A stretch of DNA of 64,000 nt, taken from contig MCFE01000180.1 of the NCBI GenBank assembly GCA_002104905.1, positions 62,001 to 126,000 on the forward strand, in the 5' to 3' direction. This DNA is from Basidiobolus meristosporus CBS 931.73. Its lineage: Eukaryota > Basidiobolomycota > Basidiobolomycetes > Basidiobolales > Basidiobolaceae. A program made the position numbers and the translations under genes. The stretch's first letter is position 1. Each line of letters opens with the position of its first letter. This document shows positions 38,481 through 49,300 of the stretch, one piece after another. The notes below the pieces were generated by a model. It ran no database searches, was not told the origin of the DNA, and saw only the letters and a list, made by a program, of their open reading frames with translations.

Positions 38481-39245
38481 CTAATACTTGTATTTAGTAG
38501 AGTAGTCCTTGGGAGATACAACCAAACCACGACCTAAACACAAACGATTAGTACCAAAGGTCCGGACGAACTGGCTTCATTATGGGACCCATAGGGGGGG
38601 GGTTACCTTTACGTGCCCCGCGATACACGGTTTCAACAATATCGATCATCTCCTGTTTATCCTCCAAAGCCCAGTTGATCTTGTTGTTGTTACCGGTTCC
38701 TAAATCAATCATGATGTGCTTGTTACGGAAGAAAAACATAGTGGTACATGGATCGTATAGTTCGTACATCTACAACATAGCAGTAAGTGAGTTACCGAGT
38801 TTGGGAAAGCCGGCACACTATTGGCAATTGTACCTTGTTGAAATCGGGGACCTCAGTGATGTCGACCAAGAATATGACCGCGAAATTCTTGACCTTCTCG
38901 GCGATTCCGTAAAGGATCTCGTCCATCTTCATGCACGTGGGGTCCTGGTCGAAGAATTGTTAGGAACGGGGTTCGTAAACGGAGCCGGTACCAGTACTTA
39001 CCCAATCGTGACCAAAGCGTATGACAACTACACGATCCTCCTCTGAGAGAATGGCCTGATCCACTTGCCAACCTAGGAAAAGGGGAAACACAGCTCTAGT
39101 CACTCACGAACCCAACCATGCTCAAGAATACGAAAAGAAAATACCGTTGGTAAGATGGGGAAGAAAGTACGACTATCAGAGGAGTAAGCGAGTCAGTAAG
39201 AAACGTCGAAGCTGTACCTGTCTTCTACTTCGTTCAACTTACCAT
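38481..39245 (-). CDS. DIB1: Dib1/Dim1-type U5 snRNP thioredoxin-fold protein, six exons
   Basis: Dib1 (U5-15K, TXNL4A) is an essential spliceosome component that must leave before activation. Exons on the minus strand are 39,243-39,245, 39,145-39,172, 39,002-39,072, 38,834-38,944, 38,607-38,769 and 38,481-38,533, totalling 142 codons plus stop, the exact length of the human protein. Recognisable segments are SYFLPHLTNGWQVDQAI, VVVIRFGHDWDPTCMKMDE, FFFRNKHIMIDLGTGNNNKI and the tail GRGLVVSPKDYSTKY. Introns are 57-73 nt. The first coding exon consists of the ATG alone, directly followed by GTAAGTTG, with the rest of that exon being 5' leader. The fifth intron starts GTAACC followed by a run of C (C-run on the coding strand). 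The protein is very conserved, so identity is certain. Confidence 0.97.
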
Positions 39246-40934
39246 CTTGAGTGTAGCTCCTTGAAAAAGTCGGGTGTGTGGTGCTGCACTTGAAAATTGG
39301 GTTTTCTATCCATCACAAGCGAGGTGAGGGAAAATCAGGATCCCTCCAGATCCGGGATCGAATCTCGTATCCAACCACTAATTTGACATCGGTTCTTGAT
39401 TAAATCGAACGGGTCCGGTCTGTTTCTTGACTGGGTGAGGGGCGATCTTGGCCCAGTCGTATTGATTGGGGGGAATTGAGGGAGTAGGTGATGGTGCTTG
39501 GGTTCTGCTAAACCGCTGTGCTGATTGACACCAACAACCGCCAAGATTGGTTAATGTTCCGGTTAAATAGATGAAAGGGTTTCTAAGTTTACCTGGCAAT
39601 CCGCCTCCAAATATGAGCAATGACCCTACAGATGTCACCTAACCTTTAGGTTGCCTTACAAACAGCAGCTGGCTCACTAAACCACCCGGCACATCAAAAT
39701 CGATTTCTCGATTGTTCAGGAAGGAATCTCAGTGATATGTAAGGTATGCGGAGCAGCTTCAAGTCTGGAATTCCCAAAGCTCCCCAAGAGTCCACGAACC
39801 GCGTCCCCGCAAAGCCACCCTCGGACTTGCCATTCTACACAGCATGGTTTCCTGTCTGGCTTGGGTTCAAGGCCTTTCAAAACTCGGGTCTGTGAGCAAA
39901 CCACTTTCTTTTCCATATCCCGTTGTACTCCTAAGCACCCACATCAATCTGCTGAAGCCCACAGTTTGCCCGAACACTCGTGATCCTAAGAACCCTATGC
40001 CTCTACTCCGCAGCCTATCCAAAATCCAGACCGCTCCTATACACAGGAAATCCCTCGTCCACCCAAATCGGTGGCAATCTACCCCGAACCTGGTTGCGAA
40101 GGCAAAATGCTGAGCTAAATACATCATGAGTAGGAGGATAATATTGCTATCTAGGGTGGTTGTGAGCTGGCTATGCTCAGTACTAAATGTGTATTCAAGT
40201 GGGTTTGCCAAACCATCTATGTCAGAAATCAATTCCCGTCTACGGCCAGGTGAACTATTCTAGATGCACCCACGCTCCCCCTCCAACAGGCGACAAGTGC
40301 CTCTGCAGCCAAGTGCTGGCAGGGTTTGATACGAAATAGAAGTACACATCCATCTGCCAGAGAATGCGGACCTTTGGCGACTAGAAGCGGGTAGATTGTG
40401 GACTGGAGGTGGCTTAGAATCATAGCAAACACCCATGGATCCGTTTTGTAGATGGCCATTACATCTAGGACTCCAGAGTTTCACAAATTCTTGATGGTTG
40501 GCAAAGAATTCATGACCGCACCCAACCTACACCGCCTGTGAAAGCCAATTGAAGACACCACGTGGATAGCTTGAGACTGGCTAGCTTCCTAGTGACATGG
40601 CTGATGGCAGTTGGTTGGATGTTAGGTTAGGGTATAGGGGCCATCAAAAATTTGTGAGATTGGCTAAGTGGCACTGGTGGGATCAAAGGAGTTGATACGC
40701 TTGTATGGTGCTCTCAAAGTAAAGAGAGTTGGGATGTGAGAGTGAATGGGTATTGATAGGGGGAAAGCTTGAAGACTGTAAATTCTGTACTGAGTCAACC
40801 AAAAGTAATGGTTAGAATTTTGGAGCATGGTCTTTGCTTACCAATTAATTGAGTAGAAGTGAGGAACTTAGGCTTTTATGTGGGCTAGGTTAAAGCTATC
40901 AAATAAGTACCATGAAAAGATCCAGGTATCATGG
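39246..40934. other. Intergenic, end of the gene island
   Basis: Several overlapping frames of 60-120 codons occur between 39,370 and 40,480 on both strands, but none has a recognisable family, signal or splice partner. From about 40,600 the composition falls to the AT-rich level of the repeat block. I see no RNA gene. Confidence 0.45.
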
Positions 40935-40949
40935 TGTTGTACTTATATC

Positions 40950-41298
40950 TGTTGTAAGAGTCTTGGAGATATTGGAAGTGATTTGGAGAACAAGTAGATT
41001 ATGTGGTTTTCACTTAATGATTTATTGAATGTAAAAGTAGTATTTATACTTTTACATGGTCTTGGCATTACAAACACGTAGAATAGGTTAAGGAAGGTCC
41101 CAAGAGCATGTGTGCAAAGTTTGGGGCTGTTTGGACAACTTTGAGAATTTTCATGTTCTGGGTACCTGGTATTTGGTGAAAATATTCAAAGTAAATCCCA
41201 ACAAGGAATTTGGTCAGTATTCTCTAGGATTTGAAGGTGATGATCTAAGTGACTAAGTTAGGTGAATATTTAGGTGGAAAATACAAATTTTTACAACA
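40950..41298 (-). repeat. 3' LTR of the full-length copia element
   Basis: On the plus strand it runs from TGTTGTAAGAG to TTTTTACAACA. It differs from the other LTR at two sites (CACG versus CATG, ACAA versus ACGA). Confidence 0.96.
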
Positions 41299-43136
41299 CT
41301 CCCACTCAGCTTAATGTTCATACTGACTAGTCCTAATTTTGACCTAAGATATTCAAACTTGTCTCTAGCTAATGGTTTGGTAAATATGTCTGCAATCATT
41401 TCATCTGTAGGACAGTAAACTAAGCTAACTAAGTTATTCTCTATAGCTTCACGTATGAAATGACGTCTGATATCTATGTGCTTGGTTCTAGCATGAAAAG
41501 TTGGATTTCTACCTAATTGTATACATCCTTGATTATCTTGAAATAAAGTAATAGGCATTTTTTGACACAGGCCTAAATCTGTAAAGAGCTTTCTTAACCA
41601 CATTGCTTCTTTTGTAGCTTCACAGGCTGCCATATACTCTGCCTCTGTAGTAGAAAGTGCTACGGTTGGTTGTTTTCTTGAATTCCATTAAATGGCTCCT
41701 TTACAGTAAAGAAAGGTGTATCCTGTGGTGGATCTTCTGTCTTCTAAATTTCGTCCCCAATCAGCATCAGAGTATCCCACAAGATCCTGTTCTGAATCCT
41801 TATAAGTGTATCTTATACAGATATCAGCAGTTCCTTTTAGGTATCTAAAAATCCGCTTAACTGCTGCAATATGATCAGATCCATAATTCTGATTATGTTG
41901 GCTGACAACTCCCACTGAATATGAGATATCTGGACGTGTTCCAAGCATGATATACATCAGACTGCCGACCATAGATTGACAAGGAAAGTCAGGGCTTTCA
42001 GATGGCACCAAGCTCTCTTGATTTGGTTGAGTTTTGACCAAGTTAAGGTTTGTCTCCATTGGGGTAGCTGCCGGTTTACAGTCTTCTATTTTGTACTTCT
42101 TTAGTATATCATGAATATACTTGGATTGGCTTAGGGTAATAGTCTGGGTACTTCTGTCTATGGAGAACTTAATCCCTGAGTAGTAACTAAGTTCTCCTAG
42201 ATCGGACATCTTGAACTCCATAGATAGGCTGGATTTAGTCTCTTCCAATGTTTCTAGGTTATTGGCGGCTATAATAAGATCATCCACATATAGAGCTAAT
42301 AGAACTGGATTTGCTCTATCTGGCTTATAGTATATACTATAGTCAGCATTACTCCTTTTGAAACTCAAAGATTCCAAATAAGAATCTATCTTGCAATTCC
42401 AGGCTCTTGGTGATTGTTTGAGACCATATAGTGACTTTTTAAGCTTGCAGACCAAATGGGGGTTATCTTGGTCAACAAACCCATCAGGCTGGTCCATATA
42501 CACGTCCTCATCAAGTTCTCCATTCAAAAATGCAGTTTTTACATCCATTTGATGAATAAAAAACTTATATTTGGCTGCAATAGCCAATATTAATCTGATG
42601 GAATTAAACTTGGCTACCGGTGCAAAGGTCTCAGTATAGTCAAGTCCTTTTGTTTGAGAGTATCCTTTGGCTACAAGTCTTGCTTTGTATCTTTCAATTG
42701 TACCATCAGCCTTGTATTTTGTCTTTAAGACCCATCTGCATCCAATTGATTTTCGGTTGATTGGTAATTTGACTAAGTCCCAAGTTTGATTTTCCATCAG
42801 TGCCTGATATTCCTCAGTCATTGCAGATCTCCAAAACTTTGTCTGAGGGCTATTTAGGGCCTCTTTTACAGTCTGGGGTTCATCAACATGGACTGAATAG
42901 GCATAGGCTAAGTTTGTACCCTCATTGATATAGTAATTTGGGCTATTTCTTGTCCGATTGGATCTCCGGGCATTTGATACTGGAATGATCACTTCTGGGA
43001 TATTCCTGGGCACTGATTCTGGCTGAACCACGGTTGTATAGTCCTCTGGAGTGAAAAAATTTTCATTGTTTTGCTCTGATTCAATCCTGACAATTGGTGG
43101 ACTTGAGATCAAATTTTTGTCATCATCTGATGTCAT
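41299..43136 (-). CDS. Copia reverse transcriptase and RNase H, with one stop codon
   Basis: From 43,136 downward on the minus strand the frame encodes the RT of a copia element. Motifs are WVLKTKYKADG, MDVKTAFLNGELDEDVYM and the catalytic YVDD (LYVDDLIIAANN), followed by RNase H with DLVGYSDADWG and STTEAEYMA. An in-frame TAA at 41,688-41,690 lies between KGAI and WNSRKQ; the older copia relic near 19,150 has a Ser codon (TCA) here, so one C-to-A change explains it. After the stop the frame continues through 41,633-41,253 into the LTR. The part downstream includes the last RNase H motif, so the enzyme would be truncated. Confidence 0.93.
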
Positions 43137-44842
43137 TTTTTGTGAAAATTTGAATTTTCATCAAACAACACATCCCTGGACTTGATCAGCTTCTTTGCTT
43201 CGGTATTGTAGAGTCTGTATGCCTTACTCTCATTGCAGTAGCCCAAAAATATGCATTTTACACTTTTTGGCTCAAATTTTGACTGATTTCCGGCCAGTTT
43301 TTTGGCATATGCTGTACACCCAAATATTCTTAGATGTTCTGCACTTGGTCTGTATCCATACCATGCTTCAGATGGAGTAGAATCACAAAGTATTCTGTTA
43401 TAACTCCTATTTTTAAGATATACAGCAGTGGCAACTGATTCCGCCCAAAAATCATAGGATAATTTTTGATCATGGATCATAGATCTTGCCATATCAATTA
43501 TTGATCTGTTAGCTCGTTCTGCTACTCCATTTTGCTGTGGGGAGTATGGTACAGTAGTCTCTTGCTTTATCCCATGAATTTTGCAGAAGTGGATGAAGAG
43601 TTTTGAGGTATATTCTCCACCATTGTCAGAGCGTATTTTCTTGATTTTTTCACCAGTTTCTCTCTCCACCATGGCTTTAAACTCCCTGAGCTTAGACAGA
43701 GCTTCTTCCTTTCTCTCCATGAAGTAGACCCATGTGTATCTTGTATAATCATCAATAAAAGTGATTAAATACTTCATCCCACCTAAGGATAAATTTTGCA
43801 TAGGTCCACACAGATCTGAGTGAATTAGATCTAATTTTTTCTTAGTTTTGATTAACCCAGAGCTCTTGAACGGTTGTCTGGCTTGTTTCCCATACATGCA
43901 GGCTTCACAGTGCTCCAAAATAGCCGGGGGATCAATTTTCACTCCAGAAATTAGCTGATCTTTGATCATTTTACGCAAATAATCAAAATTGATGTGTCCA
44001 AATCTCCTGTGCCAAAGCATTGGTGTTTCTTCATTTAAGTTACTTATATTGGCTTCCAGATATGATGGAATATAAGTCAACTTGTATAGGTTCTGATCTC
44101 TGATGCCCAAAGTAATATGAGCACCATTTTGATCAGTGATCCTGCATCCAGAATTGTCAAAACTGAAACCGAGTCCTTCTGCTGTTGCCTTGCTTACAGA
44201 GAGTAGGTTCTTGGCTATTTCTGGTACATAGAGTACTTCTTTAAAGGTCAGTGTATGGCTTCCTTCACTGCTTCTAAGGTTTACTTGGATAGTTCCTTCT
44301 CCCACTGCATCAAGTGTTCTATTGTCACCCATGAAAACCTTCTTAATTGGAATTTCTTGATATTGGGTAAAAAGTTCTTTTTGGTGTGTAAAGTGTTGAG
44401 AAGCTCCAGAGTCAATATACCACGTCTGAGAATCCTTGTTTGTGGTCATATTTAGTGCAGATATGAATAGTCTATCTTCAGTTGTTGCAGCATTTCCATA
44501 TTCAGGCTTCTTTTGCTGATAATCTCTCTTTTTGAAACACCGGTCTGATGTGTGTCCTTTCCTTTTGCAGTAGTTGCAAAATAGGTTGCTGTTGCCTCTG
44601 TAGGGTCTTGGGTACCTCCTTTGTTGGTTATTATTGCTTATTAAAGCATTTTCTTCTTCCTTCTTATTGGCACTTGATTTTCTTAATTCTTCATCCAGGA
44701 GCCTTCCATATACATAATTTAAGGTCAAATCTTCAGTTCTGGACTCTAGGGCTAATACAAGGCCCTGAAACTCGTCTGTCAGGCTATTCAGGATGGTAAC
44801 TATCACATCCTCATCAGTAGTTGGTACACCCACAGATTCCAT
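43133..44842 (-). CDS. Copia Gag (C-terminal part), protease and integrase
   Basis: The 569-codon frame covers the Gag C-terminus with a CCHC knuckle (CNYCKRKGHTSDRC), a protease with DSGA (TWYIDSGASQHF), the integrase zinc domain (HRRFGHINFDYL ... CEACMYGK) and the integrase catalytic core with all three acidic residues (HSDLCGPM, RSDNGGEY, NGVAERAN) at the D-35-E spacing. The Gag N-terminus lies in the same frame upstream but is separated by a TGA at 44,864-44,866. The downstream RT frame is reached only by a -1 step over a run of six A residues at the end (AAAAAATGA). The older relic has one base more here and reads through, so a one-base deletion is as likely as programmed frameshifting. 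Confidence 0.93.
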   Translation of the reverse strand: MESVGVPTTDEDVIVTILNSLTDEFQGLVLALESRTEDLTLNYVYGRLLDEELRKSSANKKEEENALISNNNQQRRYPRPYRGNSNLFCNYCKRKGHTSDRCFKKRDYQQKKPEYGNAATTEDRLFISALNMTTNKDSQTWYIDSGASQHFTHQKELFTQYQEIPIKKVFMGDNRTLDAVGEGTIQVNLRSSEGSHTLTFKEVLYVPEIAKNLLSVSKATAEGLGFSFDNSGCRITDQNGAHITLGIRDQNLYKLTYIPSYLEANISNLNEETPMLWHRRFGHINFDYLRKMIKDQLISGVKIDPPAILEHCEACMYGKQARQPFKSSGLIKTKKKLDLIHSDLCGPMQNLSLGGMKYLITFIDDYTRYTWVYFMERKEEALSKLREFKAMVERETGEKIKKIRSDNGGEYTSKLFIHFCKIHGIKQETTVPYSPQQNGVAERANRSIIDMARSMIHDQKLSYDFWAESVATAVYLKNRSYNRILCDSTPSEAWYGYRPSAEHLRIFGCTAYAKKLAGNQSKFEPKSVKCIFLGYCNESKAYRLYNTEAKKLIKSRDVLFDENSNFHKK

Positions 44843-44863
44843 CTCATCTACCAGCAGGGTAAT

Positions 44864-45253
44864 TCAGTTAATTAGATTTTTCATTTCTTCTCCTGGCAGC
44901 ATCTTTGTAGTAAAGAATTTTCTTCTCAGATACATTTTCTTGGCAGCTGAACATGACTGGTAGGTGTCTTCTAATGCCTTCCAGGCATTCTTTGCCGTTT
45001 TTGCTCTTGAGCATTGAATTAGCAATTTGTCCTTGACATTAAGGCAAATGCAGTTAAAGGCACTTTGTTTTTTCTTCTGGTACTTTAAGGCTTCCTCTCC
45101 CACGTTTTTAGGAGGGCATTCTTCTCCCATGACAATATCCCAAAGGCCTCTTTCTTGCAGCAGCATCTTCATCTTCACCTTCCACACTTGGTAGTTAGAT
45201 CCATCCAACTTTTCAGCAGAGGGAAAAATTCCAGTAATAGCAGTGGTAGACAT
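44864..45253 (-). CDS. Copia Gag N-terminal part, ended by a TGA
   Basis: The start ATG is at 45,253 (MSTTAITG), chosen by comparison with the related copies near 15,591 and 61,351. The frame has the conserved Gag segments YQVWKVKMKMLL and AKNAWKALEDTY. It stops at TGA 44,864-44,866, where the older relic has AGA (Arg), so a single substitution interrupts Gag. The next ATG in the same frame opens the integrase-containing frame. The upstream frame extends into the LTR and is not expected to be translated. Confidence 0.88.
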   Translation of the reverse strand: MSTTAITGIFPSAEKLDGSNYQVWKVKMKMLLQERGLWDIVMGEECPPKNVGEEALKYQKKKQSAFNCICLNVKDKLLIQCSRAKTAKNAWKALEDTYQSCSAAKKMYLRRKFFTTKMLPGEEMKNLIN

Positions 45254-45271
45254 TGCAGAGAGTGACAGCTC

Positions 45272-45284
45272 GGGGCTCATAACC
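45272..45284 (-). other. Primer-binding site complementary to the initiator tRNA-Met anticodon arm
   Basis: Directly inside the 5' LTR the minus strand reads GGTTATGAGCCCC. Its complement GGGCTCATAACC is the anticodon stem-loop of fungal initiator tRNA-Met, not the 3' acceptor end. Drosophila copia uses the same arrangement (half-tRNA priming). The same site follows the LTRs at 15,564 and, with changes, 46,042 and 61,067. Confidence 0.85.
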
Positions 45285-45633
45285 TGTTGTAAGAGTCTTG
45301 GAGATATTGGAAGTGATTTGGAGAACAAGTAGATTATGTGGTTTTCACTTAATGATTTATTGAATGTAAAAGTAGTATTTATACTTTTACATGGTCTTGG
45401 CATTACAAACATGTAGAATAGGTTAAGGAAGGTCCCAAGAGCATGTGTGCAAAGTTTGGGGCTGTTTGGACAACTTTGAGAATTTTCATGTTCTGGGTAC
45501 CTGGTATTTGGTGAAAATATTCAAAGTAAATCCCAACAAGGAATTTGGTCAGTATTCTCTAGGATTTGAAGGTGATGATCTAAGTGACTAAGTTAGGTGA
45601 ATATTTAGGTGGAAAATACGAATTTTTACAACA
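45285..45633 (-). repeat. 5' LTR of the full-length copia element
   Basis: On the plus strand it runs from TGTTGTAAGAG to TTTTTACAACA. Read on the minus strand it has TATAAATA at 45,383-45,376, followed by AATAAA at 45,361-45,356. Confidence 0.96.
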
Positions 45634-46102
45634 ATATCCAAAGCTCACATATGCTGGATGACCTAAATCTGGTCCATTTCCTTTTAGGTGTTGCTTGGAG
45701 TAATATTACAAAATTCTTGGTATACAGATGCATGAGATTTCTTGGGGTTGTCCAAAGTGAAGTCATTGTAATCATAACTTGTAACTTCTCTGCCAGGCCT
45801 TCCTTGGAGCACTATCATCAATATGTCAGGCATACAGAACAAGAAAGTGTGGTACATTTTCAAAAGCCCCAAGCCTTGCACACATATTCTTAGAGCCTCT
45901 CTAAGCATATTATATGTGCGTTTTTGCCAAGGTCATATAGAGGTATATATACTACTCTTACATTAAATCAATCACTGAGTGAAAAACATAAAATCAACTG
46001 ATTCTCCCAATCACTTCCAATATCTACAGGACTTTTAAAACAGGCTATGAGCACCAAGCTGTCACCATCTGGAACATCACTACAGCTACTACAAGAGCTC
46101 TT

Positions 46103-46452
46103 TGCTCTAAGAGTTCTGATATTTATTTGATGTAATTGGGAGAACAAGTAGATTATGTGGTTTTCACTTAATGATTTACTGAATGTAAAAGTAGTATTGC
46201 TACTTTCACATGATCTTGGCATAGCAAACACACAGAATAGGTTTAGGAAGGTCCTAAGAGCATGTGTGCAAAGTTCAGGGCTGTTTGAATAACTTTGAGA
46301 ATTTTCATGTTCTGGGTACCTGATATTTTGGTGAAAATATTCCAAGTAAATCCCAACAAGGAACTTGTTCAGTACTCCCTAGAATTTGAAGGTAATGATC
46401 CAAGTGAGTAAGTTGGGTGAATATTTAGGTGGAATTACAAATCTTTACAACA
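46103..46452 (-). mobile_element. Solo copia LTR, minus orientation, inside the old relic
   Basis: The plus strand reads TGCTCTAAGAG ... TCTTTACAACA and matches the copia LTR with moderate divergence. It interrupts the Gag part of the plus-strand relic. The flanking 5-mers CTCTT and TACTT are only similar, so the duplication has decayed. Confidence 0.82.
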
Positions 46453-47214
46453 TACTTTCCTATGCTTAAGAGCTGGACTGATTGAGCCATTTAGTGTGGA
46501 AGTTGAAGATAAAGATGCTGCTACTGGAAAGAGGCTTCTGGGATATTGATATAGGCAAAGTAGCCTTTAGGTACCAGAAGAAAAAACATAGTACCTTTAA
46601 CTGCATTTGCTTTAATGCTGCCCACAAATCACTAATTCAATACTCAAGAGCATAAGCAACAAAGAATGTCTGGATGACATTAGAAGTCACCTACTGGCCA
46701 TGTTAGGCTGCTGAGTAAACATCTTATACACAAACACTATATATTATCAAGATTCAATTAGGAGTAGAAAAGAAAAACCTAATCTACAGAACTACCTGCT
46801 GGTTTGGGAGATGGAATTAGTGTGCATACAGGCTATGGATGAAGGTCTGATATATATACCCTCCTGAATAGCCTCACAGTCAAGATTCAGGGCCTTGCAT
46901 CAGCCCAAGAGACTAGAACTGAAGATTTGATCTTTGATCTTGTACACAGAGAGCTGCTGGATGAAGTTAAGGACATCAAGTAACAATAAGAAGGTGAATG
47001 AAAATGCTTTATCAGGCTGTAATAACCACCAGAAAAGGTACCCAACACCTTTCAAAGGAAACAGCACCTTAGCCATAGCTAATGCATACAGAAAGCATAA
47101 ACATCACACTAGTGCTTTAAATACAGAGATATTAGCAGAAAAAGTCTAAACAAAGTAATGCTGCACCTACCAAAGATTGATTATTCATATCAGCACTCAA
47201 AACTACCACAAACA

Positions 47215-47520
47215 AGCCCTAAGAAAAAAAACTAAGAAAATGCAGGCATAATACCATCATAATATCAGCTGAATTCCAAGTTTTTCAAAGCAGATAGTTC
47301 TCAATATCTCAAATACTACTTGGGCACTCAAGCAGAAATATTTCCCAGGAGGAGACTAAGCCATGTAGCATTTATGCCAAACTTGGTAATTAGCAGACCA
47401 CTGCTTCCATCAACAATGGCAACCAAAAATCTGAACAAAAACCACCAGCTGAATACTGGCAAAATAGCATTAAAATACCAGCAGAAGACCGGCAAAATAT
47501 ACAGATAAACCCCTGAGGTA
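47215..47520 (+). repeat. Dispersed repeat of about 300 bp, copy 4 (inside the copia relic)
   Basis: It has the same blocks as the copies at 23,180, 23,815 and 24,540, including CAGGAGGAGACTAAGCC, CTTGGTAATTAG and the AATACCAGC-type words. It sits between Gag and protease parts of the old copia relic. This shows that the repeat transposes independently of those other loci. Confidence 0.75.
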
Positions 47521-49300
47521 ATGAGGAAAGCCACTTTCATGCATTGAAGAAGTACTTTAGGTTCTTGAAATAGCCAAGAGCCAATTATCTGAAACCAAGG
47601 ACACAGCAGAATGATCCAAGCTCAGTTTTGGCAATTCTGGATGCAGGATTACTAGTCAAAAGGGGTGTCCAAATTGCTTCTGGTATCAGTGATCAGAATC
47701 TCTGATATCTAATTTATACTCCACATATCTGGAGGCCAACATAGATGACTTGATTGAGGAACCACTAATGCCTTGGCACAGGAGATTTGCAACAAATCAT
47801 CATTGATTATGAGCAAAATTATCAAATATTAAAAAATTTCTTAAGTAAATTATTGATCCTCTGCAAATTTGGAGCACTGAGAACAATGTTTATATGAGTA
47901 ATGAGCCAGAGAGCTATTTGGGAGTGTTGGGTTAATTAGTACAACAAAAAGATCAAATATCATAAATCAAATCTTTGTGGAGCTTTGCAAAACTCATCTG
48001 TTGTGGAAAGAAATATATGATAGCATCTATTGATAAGTATACAAAGTAAACACAGTTATACTTCATGGAGAGAAAGAAGCAAGTACTGTTTAATCTCAGG
48101 GAACTCAAAGCCATAGTGGCAAGAATATTGGTGCAAAAATCAAGAAAATTTGCTTTGACAAAGGTGGTAAATATAACACAAAATGTTTCATCCACTTCTT
48201 CAAGATTCCTAGGAAAAAGCAGCTAGCCACTGTGCTACACTGTACACATCAAGATGGAGTATTAGAATGTGTTAAGGGATCTATAACTTCTATGGCAAAA
48301 GCTGTGATCCTTGATCAATCAATATCCTACAATTTTTGAACAGGATCAGTGTCTAATGCTCTATATCCTAAAACAGCAGCTGCAGCAGAATACTTGGGGA
48401 TCCTATTCCATTTGAGGCATGGCATGGATATAAGCCAAATGCAGGGCACATCAGAATACATAATTGCATAGCATAAGTCCAAAAACCTCTTGGAAATTAG
48501 CCAAAAGTTGAGCCAAAAGTACAAAATGCATATTGTTGGGCTAATGTATGGATAGTGAGGTATTCAGACTTGGCAATACTGCAGCAAACAAGATGATCAA
48601 GTTCTAGGATGTGCTACTTGTGAGAATATAAAACTTTCACAAAAACAACTTCATCTGATGATAGAGATCAACCCTCAAGTCCTCCTACAGTATGGATTGA
48701 ATTGGTGCCAAACAATGAGATTTTTTCACTTCAGGAAATCATACCACCACTGTACTGCCTGAGCTAGAGCACAAAAATATCCCAAAAGTGGTCAGTCCTG
48801 AATCACAAGGCTAAACCTTGAACCTGATCTCAAATGACCAAAACATTTATATCACTCAAGGTGCTAGCTTAGCTAATGCCTATTCAGTCCATACTTCTAT
48901 GCCCTATACTATCAAAGTGGCCTTAGATAGTCTTCAGACAAGGCTTTGGAGATCTGCAATGACTGTGGAATACCAGACTGTAATGGAAAACCAGACTTGG
49001 GACTTAGTCATATGACTAGAATTACCCTGATCTGGTCTGCAAGCTCACAAGATATCCATACAGTCTTATTAATTGTCAAGACCAGGTAGTTGAAAGAAAG
49101 ACTCTTATTAGGAATCTCTGAGTCTCCCAAGAAGTACTGCTGATTACAATATCTCCCTATGAGAGATAATTTGGTCCTACTGGTGGATCTTACTCAGATC
49201 AACCATTAAGATTCTTCAATAAGGCCACGATAATGCCAGCAGCATGGAGCTTTAGGCCCTCTTCACAATCTTGTGGCTAGATAATGATGGTGTTTTAATG

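Larger units (their letters stand above)
40950..45633 (-). mobile_element. Full-length Ty1/copia LTR retrotransposon, minus strand
   Basis: Two 349-bp LTRs (40,950-41,298 and 45,285-45,633) differ at only two positions that I can see. The element is flanked by an exact 5-bp duplication ATATC (40,945-40,949 and 45,634-45,638). A purine tract (GAGTGGGAG) precedes the 3' LTR. The primer site GGTTATGAGCCCC follows the 5' LTR. Gene order Gag-protease-integrase-RT-RNase H is that of copia. The LTR contains TATAAATA and AATAAA in transcription sense (45,376-45,383 and 45,356-45,361). Despite its youth the coding region has three lesions, listed with the coding entries. Confidence 0.96.
40935..46042 (+). 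repeat. Older copia LTR split by the full-length copia element
   Basis: Positions 40,935-40,949 start TGTTGTACTTATATC, and the sequence resumes after the inserted element at 45,634 and runs to about 46,042. Aligned with the copia LTR it keeps the ATTCCTTGTTGGG-like, TTGTCCAAA, GCCAAGGTCAT and CACTTCCAATATCT blocks. It is followed by a decayed primer site GGCTATGAGCACC. Its greater divergence and length show that it was present before the inserted element. Confidence 0.7.
46043..49300 (+). pseudogene. Old copia gag-pol relic, plus strand
   Basis: Gag sequence starts at 46,043 with the decayed primer site and resumes after an inserted LTR at 46,453 (VEVEDKDAATGKRLLG-like, parallel to the intact Gag). 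Further blocks match Gag (46,850-47,160), the protease/integrase zinc region (47,560-47,900), the integrase core (47,930-48,640) and the start of RT (48,790-49,020, with an NQTWDLVI end). Similarity fades near 49,200. A dispersed 300-bp repeat is inserted at 47,215-47,520. Stops and frameshifts are very frequent, and it is the oldest copia copy in the window. Confidence 0.8.

Noticed and set aside
39867-40232. 121-codon minus-strand open frame after DIB1
   Set aside because: An equally open plus-strand frame overlaps it and neither has a recognisable family or coding pattern.
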